Source: Cryobacterium adonitolivorans (GTDB lineage Bacteria; Actinomycetota; Actinomycetes; Actinomycetales; Microbacteriaceae). From it: a DNA stretch of 64,000 nucleotides. The stretch is from NCBI RefSeq assembly GCF_004402695.1, contig NZ_SOFL01000023.1:62001-126000 (forward strand). Direction: 5' to 3'. A program made the position numbers and the translations under genes. How positions within the stretch are numbered: position 1 is the stretch's first letter; every line of letters begins with the position of its first letter. The notes under the pieces are model-generated. The model worked only from the letters and a program-made list of their open reading frames with translations. It was not told the origin of the DNA and ran no database searches. This document shows, one piece after another, positions 50,385 through 60,519 of the stretch.

Positions 50385-51796
50385 GCCGGTCGCCGCCAGT
50401 CGAAGACCCGGCGCCACTGTCGGCGGCCGGCGTGGGCGTCCGGGACCGGCAGCAGCTCGGTGCGTACCAGGCCGAGAATGCCCAGCCGGGCCGGCGACCG
50501 TGGCGCCGCGTCCCGCAGGGTGCGCCCGGACAGCACCGCGGCATCAACGCCGGCCTGGTCGTGCGGCACCAGGACGGCCCCGTCGATGCCGCCGAAGCGC
50601 CGCAGCGCGCTGCTCACCTGGGCGGCGGGCGCCGGGCCGACGGCGCTGGCGCGCACCCTGTTCATCACGACGTGCACCCGATGGGTGGTGATCACCTCGG
50701 TGAGGTCGCTCCAGGCGCGCAGGAACCTGGCCATGCCCACCGGGTCGGCCAGGCCGCAGGCCACCACCCGATCGGCGATTCCCAGGGCGGCCAGCGTCGC
50801 CGCGTTGCGGCGGGGCGCGAACAGGTCGCTCGAGATCTCCTCGTCGCTTTCCAGGCTGAACCCGGTGTCGAGCACCACATAGTCGGCCCAGCCCCGCAAC
50901 GCGGAGATCGTGCCGCTCACCCGTTCGGCCGACAACTCGGGCCACCTGGACGGTCGCCCGATCCCGGTCAGCACCCAGAAGGCGCCCCGCGGCGAGTTGT
51001 AGCGGTGGGCGATGCGTTCCAGCTCGACCGGGGTGAGGGTGTCGGAGCCGGACAGCCGGCACGCCGCAGCGAAGCCGGGCGCTTCGTCGAGCAGGCCCAG
51101 GCTCGGCGCTATCGAGCCGCTGTAGGTGTCGATGTCCGCCAGCACCACGGTGTGCCCGGCCGCCGCAATCTCGGCGGCGATGTTGATGGCCAGGGTGGTG
51201 CGGCCGGGAGCCCCGGCCGGTCCCCATACCGCGATCACGGTGCCGGATCCGGTGAGTCCCGCCGTGACCTCGTCGTCGGACGCGAACGGATCGGACGCGA
51301 ACGCGAACGGGTCGGACTCATGTGGGGCGGACTCGTCATGGGCATTTGGCTGACCCGCCCGCTGGTCATTTTTCGCCCGTCGTCCGGGCCTGGGCCGCCG
51401 GGGCGCGGCCGGGGCGACCGCGTCAGGCGGCGGGTCGTCATCGATGCGCAGCGGGATGTCGCCGCCCAGCGTCAGCACGCGTTCGATCTCGGTCCAGGCC
51501 GCGTCGGCGGCGACGACCTCGTGCAGCCCCAGCCCGGCCGCGTAGCGGCGTTCCGCATCGGTCGCGGCGAGGGCGACGACACGGATGCCGTTAGCGTCGC
51601 TGGCCGCGAGCAGCTCGGCGGTCAGGGTGCCGGCCGTGGCTCCCACGATCAACGCCTCGGGGGCGCGCCTGTCAATGGCGGCGAGCAGCTCGCGCACATT
51701 CGCCGGCCGGGCGACAATCACGTGACCGTGTTCGATGACGTCGGCGAGCAGCCGGTCCTCGGTGTCCCTGTCCAGAGCCAGTGCAAGCAGGGTCAC
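50372..51796 (-). CDS. CpaE-like ParA/MinD-family protein with a lysine-less P-loop
   Basis: 474 residues, GTG start. Residues 1-110 are a receiver-like domain as in CpaE. Residues 115-180 are a disordered linker with a DPFAFASDPFASDD repeat. The ParA/MinD-type domain begins TVIAVWGPAGAPGRTTLAINIAAEIAAAGHTVVLADIDTYSG. Its P-loop (residues 192-201) has Arg where ATPases of this family have the invariant Lys. CpaE proteins position Flp/Tad pili. The SAF-domain gene lies 1 bp upstream, but no CpaF, TadB/C or pilin gene is present. Confidence 0.85.
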   Translation of the reverse strand: MTLLALALDRDTEDRLLADVIEHGHVIVARPANVRELLAAIDRRAPEALIVGATAGTLTAELLAASDANGIRVVALAATDAERRYAAGLGLHEVVAADAAWTEIERVLTLGGDIPLRIDDDPPPDAVAPAAPRRPRPGRRAKNDQRAGQPNAHDESAPHESDPFAFASDPFASDDEVTAGLTGSGTVIAVWGPAGAPGRTTLAINIAAEIAAAGHTVVLADIDTYSGSIAPSLGLLDEAPGFAAACRLSGSDTLTPVELERIAHRYNSPRGAFWVLTGIGRPSRWPELSAERVSGTISALRGWADYVVLDTGFSLESDEEISSDLFAPRRNAATLAALGIADRVVACGLADPVGMARFLRAWSDLTEVITTHRVHVVMNRVRASAVGPAPAAQVSSALRRFGGIDGAVLVPHDQAGVDAAVLSGRTLRDAAPRSPARLGILGLVRTELLPVPDAHAGRRQWRRVFDWRRPAQAT

Positions 51797-51797
51797 G

Positions 51798-52454
51798 TCA
51801 TCCTCCGATCGGGGCGTTCACGGCCACGAGGGAGAGGGCCTCGTCGTTGGCGATCGCCTCCAGCACGGCCGCGACCTTGTCCTTAGGCACCAACACCTCC
51901 ACCGCCCGGCCGTCGCCGGACTGGATGAGGCCGGACGGTTCCAGGATCCGCACGATCGCGGCACGACCGACAAGAACGGCTGGAGGGCCGAACAGCCCAC
52001 TCTCGACCTCGCCGGCCGACCACACATCCACGACGGACCCGGCCGCCAGTCCCGTCGACAGCCTCCCGCGCAGTTCGAGGACCAGGCTCGTCACGGCCTC
52101 GCCAGCACGGGTTCCGACGGCGGCGGCCGGGACAAGTTCGCCGGCGGTGACGGTGCGCGTCACGATCAACCCGTCGGCAGGAACGAGGGCGGGGGTCAGG
52201 TAGAGCTTCAGCGCCGCCCCGAGCCGCACATCGGTCTCGACCAGGTCTGCAGCGTCGAGACGATCGCCGACGGCCAGCGGGACCCGGGCCGCGTACACCG
52301 CGACGGTGCGGTCGCTTCCGGCCACGACGACGCTGACCCCGACAATGGAGGCCACGACGAGGACCAGACCGAGAGCGAACCGCGGGTCGAACCAGAACCG
52401 GGGTTTCGTCGATGTCGTCGGTCGGCCGGAACCGGCCGGCTGTCCTGTCCTCAT
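51798..52454 (-). CDS. SAF-domain membrane protein (CpaB/RcpC-like)
   Basis: 218 residues. A Pro/Thr-rich cytoplasmic start, one transmembrane helix (FALGLVLVVASIVGVSVVVAG), then an SAF domain near 52-115 (VAVYAARVPLAVGDRLDAADLVETDVRLG...GLIVTRTVTAGELVPAAAVG), the beta-clip fold of flagellar P-ring chaperones and Flp-pilus CpaB. The tail contains RAVEVLVPKDKVAAVLEAIANDEALSLVAV. Coupled to the CpaE-like gene, so they probably form one envelope complex. Divergent from the HTH gene. Confidence 0.85.
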   Translation of the reverse strand: MRTGQPAGSGRPTTSTKPRFWFDPRFALGLVLVVASIVGVSVVVAGSDRTVAVYAARVPLAVGDRLDAADLVETDVRLGAALKLYLTPALVPADGLIVTRTVTAGELVPAAAVGTRAGEAVTSLVLELRGRLSTGLAAGSVVDVWSAGEVESGLFGPPAVLVGRAAIVRILEPSGLIQSGDGRAVEVLVPKDKVAAVLEAIANDEALSLVAVNAPIGG

Positions 52455-52542
52455 CCGCTCACCTCGTCCACTGTCTTTTTCACTGTCTCGCCGGGCTCAG
52501 GCTGGCTACCATCGTGACGCGACCGGAAAGTCCGCGCTGAAG

Positions 52543-52551
52543 TTATCCACA
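52543..52551 (+). promoter_or_regulatory. TTATCCACA box 1 (DnaA-box-like) upstream of the HTH gene
   Basis: A perfect TTATCCACA inside the longer string CGCTGAAGTTATCCACAG, 52 bp before the HTH start. A near-identical 18-mer (one mismatch) occurs 1.0 kb to the right. It matches the general DnaA box but is far from any known origin genes. Confidence 0.4.
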
Positions 52552-52602
52552 GGTCGCCCGGTCGCCCCGCGAGATCGGCGAACACGACGGATAATCGTTC
52601 GC

Positions 52603-52926
52603 ATGAGCGATTCAGTCTCCTCCGCATCCGTGGGCCGATTCCTGACCCTCGCCGACACCGCCCAGATCCTGAACCTCTCCCTGGCCGCCGCCCGCGATCT
52701 GGTTCGAACCGGCGAGCTGCCCGCCATCCGCATCGGCGCCGCCGGCGCCTGGCGGGTGGAGCGGGTCCTTCTCGAGTCCTACATCGAGGCCAAATACGAG
52801 GAGGCCCGCCGGCTATCGCTCTGGGAACAATCCGACTTCGCGAACATCCCCGAGCTCTCCGCGGGCCGGATCCTGCGCCCGGACGAGCCCACCGATCCCC
52901 CGGCGGCCGACGACACCTGGGCCTGA
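52603..52926 (+). CDS. Excisionase/BldC-type helix-turn-helix protein
   Basis: 107 residues. FLTLADTAQILNLSLAAARDLVRTGELPAIRIGAAGAWRVERVLLESYIEAKYEEA is a MerR-like winged HTH of the excisionase (HTH_17) class, the fold of BldC. The C-terminal 45 residues are acidic and proline-rich. No recombinase is nearby, so a chromosomal regulator is more likely than a phage excisionase. It faces away from the SAF/CpaE pair and could control it. Confidence 0.85.
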   Translation: MSDSVSSASVGRFLTLADTAQILNLSLAAARDLVRTGELPAIRIGAAGAWRVERVLLESYIEAKYEEARRLSLWEQSDFANIPELSAGRILRPDEPTDPPAADDTWA

Positions 52927-52932
52927 GGCGGC

Positions 52933-53526
52933 TCAGTCCAGGCGCACCAGGTGGATCTGGTTCAGCGGCACGATCCGGTACTGCCGCACCTCTCCGGCCC
53001 GTCTGAGGGTTCCCGGCGCGTGCACCGCCAGGTCAACGTGATCACGTCCCACCCTGTCGATCGTCCCGGTCACGGGCCCCACCCCGGTCTGGATCTGAAG
53101 GCTCTTGCGGCGCCGGCACAGATCACGCAGGACGAACGGCAGGCCGATACGGTCGACGAGCCGGGCCGGCGCCGCGGTCTCGGCCGCCAGCGACTCCGGC
53201 ACCTGGTCGGGCTCCAGGATGACGGCGCCGATGGCCGCAAACGGCAGGATGCACTGCGGGCTGCCGGTACCTGCCTCGAGGAGGTCGGCCGCCATCCAGT
53301 CCCGCCCGAATGTCGTCGGCCGCACCGTGAGCACCTGGCTGTCGACCAGCACGACCCTGAGCACCCGTGACGGGACCGGACCGTTGACCACGCCGGTGAG
53401 CCGCTGACGCAGCGCCAGCCGGCCAAGACGCAACCGTTCCTCCTCCGCGCGCAGCTCGAGGTCCTCGGCGTTCAACTCGTTCTCGAGCTGACCTTCGAGG
53501 TCGTCGAACAGATTGTCCCAGCGCAC
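52933..53526 (-). CDS. Conserved hypothetical protein, 197 aa, probable small beta-barrel domain
   Basis: I do not recognise a named family. From GTG 53526: an acidic helix (NLFDDLEGQLENELNAEDLELRAEEERLRL), then beta-rich LTGVVNGPVPSRVLRVVLVDSQVLTVRPT and, at the C-terminus, VGPVTGTIDRVGRDHVDLAVH...YRIVPLNQIHLVRLD, which looks Sm/LSm- or PRC-barrel-like (inference). An in-frame upstream start adds 20 residues but would run through the TTATCCACA box. It converges with the HTH gene, 6 bp between stops. Confidence 0.7.
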   Translation of the reverse strand: MRWDNLFDDLEGQLENELNAEDLELRAEEERLRLGRLALRQRLTGVVNGPVPSRVLRVVLVDSQVLTVRPTTFGRDWMAADLLEAGTGSPQCILPFAAIGAVILEPDQVPESLAAETAAPARLVDRIGLPFVLRDLCRRRKSLQIQTGVGPVTGTIDRVGRDHVDLAVHAPGTLRRAGEVRQYRIVPLNQIHLVRLD

Positions 53527-53564
53527 ACCCCGACGGTAGTCGGCCCCCGAATCCGACGCTGACG

Positions 53565-53573
53565 TTATCCACA
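53565..53573 (+). promoter_or_regulatory. TTATCCACA box 2, upstream of the 197-aa gene
   Basis: A perfect TTATCCACA within CGCTGACGTTATCCACAG, 38 bp upstream of the start of the reverse-strand gene. The two boxes bracket the HTH gene and the 197-aa gene, each just outside a start codon. Confidence 0.4.
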
Positions 53574-53730
53574 GCCTCCCCGACAAGCCTAGACAGACTG
53601 GTTCTTGGGTGATTGAGTGTCGCCCAAGGCCTCAGCCTCCTCGGGGTCGATCCGGTGATCCACCCGCACGACAGCGCCACCTGCCCGCTCTCCTCGTCGA
53701 CACCACGGATCCATGCATCTGGAGCAACCC

Positions 53731-54234
53731 ATGAGCGATCCACTTGCCGAGCCTGACCCCCGCCGCTTGCCGTCCGCGAACGGGCCCAATCCGCGGGTAG
53801 CTTCCCCCGGCGGCGCGCTCACGCCGGCGCGCGAGTCCAGCGAGGGATTTCAGTCCGACGATTTCTTCGGCCACCAACCGAGTTCCCGCGCCGCGCTGCC
53901 CGATCCGGAGCCTCTGTTGATCAACCTCACCCGGTGCGTCATCGAGGTCCTGGCGGGCGCCAGGGAGCTCGACCAGCTGGCGCGGTGGGTGAGCGACGAT
54001 GTGTACAGGCACCTGCTCAAGCGGGTGGTGCTCTCGGCAAGGGCCCGCGCGGTCAAGGGGCAACGCGCCCAACGCCCCGCCATCACAATCGGCCGGGTGA
54101 GTATCAACGAGCCCAGGGACGGCATCATCGAGGCCGTCGTGATCGTGCACAGCAAGGTCCGCGTGCGCGCCGTCGCGGTGCGCCTGGAAGGCTTGGACAA
54201 CCGTTGGCGGGCCAGCGCCATCAACGTGCTCTGA
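53731..54234 (+). CDS. Rv3235-family protein
   Basis: 167 residues from ATG 53731, chosen over ATG 53713 because GGAG lies 6 bp upstream. A disordered Pro/Ser-rich N-terminus of about 65 residues precedes the conserved domain LLINLTRCVIEVLAGARELDQLARWVSDDVYRHLLKRVVLSARARAVKG...RVSINEPRDGIIEAVVIVHSKVRVRAVAVRLEGLDNRWRASAINVL, as in actinobacterial proteins named after Rv3235. Function unknown. As in mycobacteria it lies beside secA. Convergent with secA, 59 bp between stops. Confidence 0.85.
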   Translation: MSDPLAEPDPRRLPSANGPNPRVASPGGALTPARESSEGFQSDDFFGHQPSSRAALPDPEPLLINLTRCVIEVLAGARELDQLARWVSDDVYRHLLKRVVLSARARAVKGQRAQRPAITIGRVSINEPRDGIIEAVVIVHSKVRVRAVAVRLEGLDNRWRASAINVL

Positions 54235-54293
54235 ACGCATGTCCAGAGTAGGTCAACGACGCCTGCCCGCCGGTTCGCTGCTGTTGGCGGTGT

Positions 54294-57107
<2,814 letters not shown>

Positions 57108-57207
57108 GAATGCACTCCACTAGTCGTCACGGCGTGCGAACACGCCTGTCGTCCGGTCGGACGCACGTAGCGCCGACCTAGCCGGCAACTATAGCAATGC
57201 TAGTTGG

Positions 57208-57912
57208 TCAGGAGCTGGACCCGCTGGCCACCGAAGCCAGTACCCTCGCCTCGTCGGAGTTGGGGTCCAGTTCGATGACGCCGTAGTCCCAGCCCTTGCG
57301 CCGGTAGACCACGCTGGGCCGGTGGGATTCGGCGTCCTGGAACAGGTAGAAGTCGTGGCCGACGAGTTCCATGAAGTACAGGGCGTCGTCAACGGTCATG
57401 GGCGCGGCCGAGAAGACCTTGCGACGAATGACCACTGGGCTATAGACCTCCTCGGCTTCGTCGGCCTCTTCGGATTCGTCGGAAACGACCTGGATCGCCC
57501 CGGTGCGCACGCGCTCCAGGGTCTCGCCGTCGGCCGGGACGATGTCTACACCTCCGAAGCCTGACGACGACGCGTCGTGCAGCGAGGTGGGCCGGTGCGC
57601 GCCTCCGCGGTGCACCTTCTTGCGGTCCTTGGCCCTGCGTACCCGTTCCAGGAGCCGACCGAGGGCGATGTCGAAGGCCGCGTACTTGTCGCTGCCCTCG
57701 GCTTCGGCCCGAACGATGGGCCCCTTACCGATGAGCGTGAGTTCAACGCGGTCGTTACCGGCGGCGCCGCTCTTCTCGGTGTGACGACTGACCTTGATTT
57801 CCAGGGCGAGGGCCTTGTCGGCGAGACCGGCGATCTTCTCGGCCTTCTCCGTCGCATATTCCCGGAAGCGATCAGTGATCCCCAGGTTCCGTCCAACAAT
57901 GTTAGTTTCCAT
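57208..57912 (-). CDS. hpf: Long-form ribosome hibernation-promoting factor
   Basis: 234 residues from ATG 57912, with GGAGG 6 bp upstream. The N-terminal S30AE domain (1-105, METNIVGRNLGITDRFREYATEKAEKIAGL and DKYAAFDIALGRLLERVRRAKDRKK) binds the decoding centre. A variable acidic linker follows (about 125-165). The C-terminal dimerisation domain (175-232, VIRRKVFSAAPMTVDDALYFMELVGHDFYLFQDAESHRPSVVYRRKGWDYGVIEL) lets ribosomes pair as 100S. Usually induced in stationary phase. Located between secA and comF as in mycobacteria. Confidence 0.95.
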   Translation of the reverse strand: METNIVGRNLGITDRFREYATEKAEKIAGLADKALALEIKVSRHTEKSGAAGNDRVELTLIGKGPIVRAEAEGSDKYAAFDIALGRLLERVRRAKDRKKVHRGGAHRPTSLHDASSSGFGGVDIVPADGETLERVRTGAIQVVSDESEEADEAEEVYSPVVIRRKVFSAAPMTVDDALYFMELVGHDFYLFQDAESHRPSVVYRRKGWDYGVIELDPNSDEARVLASVASGSSS

Positions 57913-58011
57913 GACGACCTCCAGATCTGGCGAACCGCCCCTGATCCGGGCGATTGGTACGCGCCTTTGGCACAACCGTAGTCGTGCCAGCCGGATAAGT
58001 CACAGCTTTTG

Positions 58012-58743
58012 TCAATCAGTTTCCCGTGAACGCTGGATGTCGGGATGGAGCCGCCGGGTTTCGGCGACGGTCGCCGCTCCGACCACCTCACCGCCGGCCT
58101 GCCGCAGGGCGCGCCGGGCTTCCAGCAGGGTGGCGCCGGTGGTCACGATGTCGTCGACGAGCACGATGCGGCTGCCCGCGAGCGGCCGGGTGGCCACCAG
58201 CGAGCCGCTGCGGTTGTCCAGGCGCTGCTGCCGGCCCAGCCCGACCTGGTCAGCGACGCCGGCGCACGGGAGCAGGAGCGTACTCGGGCGCAGGCCCCCC
58301 CGGCGCAGGAGCAGGTCGACGGGATGGAACCCCCGCGCCCGCCAGGCTCGGCGGGAGGACGGCACCGTGACCAGCACGATGCCCCCGGAGGCCTGCGCCG
58401 GGTCGGCGGGGTCGGCGGCGGCCAGCGCCGCCCCCACGGCCAGGCGAAGGGCCGCGGCGAGCGCCGGCGCGGCATCCGTTCGACCGCCGTCCTTGTAGGC
58501 CACCAGCACCCGGCCCACCACGTCGGAGTAGTCCAACGCCGACCAGACCGTGAGATCCTCGCGGTACGCCGCCTTCGGCTCAGCCCGCAGCGCGCTCACG
58601 CAGGCGGCGCAGAGCGCCCGGTCCGGCGTGCCGCAGCCGCTGCACTGGGTGGGCATGAGCACCGCCCAGGCATCGAGGGCGGCGGCGCGGGCTGCCTCGC
58701 GCACAGCCCGCACAGCATGCACCACCCGGCGGTCGTTCGTCAT
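58012..58743 (-). CDS. ComF-family phosphoribosyltransferase-like protein
   Basis: 243 residues from ATG 58743. An N-terminal zinc-ribbon CSGCGTPDRALCAAC near 34-48, then a phosphoribosyltransferase fold with VYKDGGRTD-type (VAYKDGGRTDAAPAL), RRAWRARGFHPVDLLLRR, and the PRPP loop RIVLVDDIVTTGATLLEARRAL near 196-217. ComF proteins are linked to DNA uptake or recombination in some bacteria. In actinobacteria the role is unclear. It lies 93 bp downstream of lpqB on the same strand. Confidence 0.9.
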   Translation of the reverse strand: MTNDRRVVHAVRAVREAARAAALDAWAVLMPTQCSGCGTPDRALCAACVSALRAEPKAAYREDLTVWSALDYSDVVGRVLVAYKDGGRTDAAPALAAALRLAVGAALAAADPADPAQASGGIVLVTVPSSRRAWRARGFHPVDLLLRRGGLRPSTLLLPCAGVADQVGLGRQQRLDNRSGSLVATRPLAGSRIVLVDDIVTTGATLLEARRALRQAGGEVVGAATVAETRRLHPDIQRSRETD

Positions 58744-58836
58744 CCCGCCAGACTCTCCCGCCGGGGCGGTACCGGCGACCGGTCGCGCCCACCTGTGCAC
58801 TGACGGGAGCCGCGGCGGCTGGTGAGGAGCGCCGGC

Positions 58837-60519
58837 TCAGCCGCCGGCGCCCTGCTGGGTGGCCACAAGCGTGACCGCGTCGATGCGTTCCTGCCAGCCG
58901 ATGCCACGCTGCACCAGGAGCGACCCGTCCGCGGACAGCGCCCGCAGGTCGCGCAGCAGGTTGCTCCCCGTGATGGAGCGAATTCCCGTCGACGACTCGA
59001 GCTGCTCGCTCGTGCCGCCGACCTCGTGGGAGACGATGCGGTCTTCGCCGTCGGGCTGCAGGCTCAGGTACGCCACCGTGGCTTGGTCGATCCACGTGGC
59101 ATCCACCGGGGTTCCGGTGTCGGTGGCCAGCTGCACGGGGTCGCCCAGGCCTACCGGCGCGCCGTTCTCCCGCAGCACGGCGGCCACCACGAGGCGCACC
59201 TCACCGGCTGCGCTCAGCAACGCGATCACCCGGGTGCCGTCGCGGGACACCTTGAGCGCGGTGATCGCCGACGCGTCCAGCCAGGGCGTCGGGACGGCCT
59301 GTGGCGCACCCTGCGTGTTGTACACGAAGAGCTCGTTGGGCCGGTCCCCCGGCACTGACCAGACATACCCGGAGCCGTCGACGGACGGGGCGATAAGGTT
59401 CTGCCGCGGATCGAGCTGTTTGGCATCCTCGCCCACCCTGACCCCGTAAACACCGGTGCCGGTCAGTGCCGCGGCCGCCGTCTGCGAGGGCGACAGGGTG
59501 ACGGCACTGGGTGCCAGGGCGGCGATGGATTCCGATAGCCCTGGTAGCAGGCTGATCGTCTTGCCAGTCGCGGCGAGGAACCCGAATTCGCCATCACGCA
59601 GCACGAGGGCCCGCGCATCAACCCGGGGGTTCACCTCTGGTTCGTTGGCGCCGAGGGCGGCGATGTCCTGGGAATTCCGGTTGATCGTGATCGTGACCGT
59701 GAGCCCGCTGGGCAGGCTGTTCTCCAGCTGGCTCTTCATGCGCTGCAGAGTCAGCCTGTCGGCGTTCAGCGCCTCGCTGTTCAGGTCGACCTTGGCGTCC
59801 CTGGCTACCACGGTGACGGCGTCGGCGGTGAGGGCGGTACCCTCGGGGAACGCCGAGGTCACAGCGCCGGCGAGCCACTCGCTGGGTCCGCTGAGTACGC
59901 CGTTGACGATCTTGGTCGGCAGGGATGCCCCGCGCGGGAACCAGCGCACGTCAGGCACCAGGAATTGGAAGTCCGGGTCGAAGAAGTACAGCGACTGCGC
60001 GCTGAAGACGTCCTCGAAAGTGTTCTGGTCGAGCACGGTGCCGTTGGGCGCCTCACTGATCCGCCACTCACCGTCCACCTTCGCGAATTCGTATGGGAGT
60101 TGCATGTTAGCCGACGCGACTCCCTCGTGGTACTCGCCGATCGAGTTGACCTCGGCCACCGGTCGCACGGAAACGAGCATCATGGTGTCGTCGACGGGCG
60201 CGATGATGCGCCCGGAACCGTCTTCGACGGTGACGCCGGTGTCGGACTTCCAGGTGTCGCTGAATTCGGCCGTCAGGAACTCCCTGGCGATCTCGTAGTT
60301 GTTGTCCGGGCTCGTGCCGGCGCCGATGAATCCGGTGAGGATCTCCTCCATCGAGGCCCCGTCCCGTGGCCGGTCCGGCAGGAAGACCGGGGCCGGGTTC
60401 TCCCCGGCCACCACATCCTGGCCGGCCTGAACGGCCCCGGTACGCGGAATGCTCGAGCAGCCGCCGAGCAGGAGGGCCATCGCGGTGACGACGGCGACAA
60501 GCCTGGCCGGGCTACGCAT
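58837..60519 (-). CDS. lpqB: LpqB, lipoprotein partner of the MtrAB two-component system
   Basis: 560 residues from ATG 60519. The signal peptide ends at the lipobox LLLGGC with lipidated Cys21. Then an N-terminal LpqB domain (about 45-190), a GerMN domain (about 195-310, LPTKIVNGVLSGPSEWLAGAVTSAFPEGT), and a C-terminal beta-propeller-like half (DGSGYVWSVPGDRPNELFVYN, SRDGTRVIALLSAAGEVRLVVAAVLR). In mycobacteria LpqB binds the MtrB extracellular domain and tunes MtrA output. Its start lies inside the end of mtrB (8-bp overlap), so the two are coupled. Confidence 0.95.
   Translation of the reverse strand: MRSPARLVAVVTAMALLLGGCSSIPRTGAVQAGQDVVAGENPAPVFLPDRPRDGASMEEILTGFIGAGTSPDNNYEIAREFLTAEFSDTWKSDTGVTVEDGSGRIIAPVDDTMMLVSVRPVAEVNSIGEYHEGVASANMQLPYEFAKVDGEWRISEAPNGTVLDQNTFEDVFSAQSLYFFDPDFQFLVPDVRWFPRGASLPTKIVNGVLSGPSEWLAGAVTSAFPEGTALTADAVTVVARDAKVDLNSEALNADRLTLQRMKSQLENSLPSGLTVTITINRNSQDIAALGANEPEVNPRVDARALVLRDGEFGFLAATGKTISLLPGLSESIAALAPSAVTLSPSQTAAAALTGTGVYGVRVGEDAKQLDPRQNLIAPSVDGSGYVWSVPGDRPNELFVYNTQGAPQAVPTPWLDASAITALKVSRDGTRVIALLSAAGEVRLVVAAVLRENGAPVGLGDPVQLATDTGTPVDATWIDQATVAYLSLQPDGEDRIVSHEVGGTSEQLESSTGIRSITGSNLLRDLRALSADGSLLVQRGIGWQERIDAVTLVATQQGAGG

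Noticed and set aside
52603-52926. Phage excisionase
   Set aside because: The HTH class fits, but no integrase, att repeats or phage genes are near, so a BldC-like chromosomal regulator is more likely.
53565-53573. Chromosomal origin signalled by DnaA boxes
   Set aside because: Only two boxes 1 kb apart and no dnaA, dnaN or rpmH nearby, so an origin is not supported.
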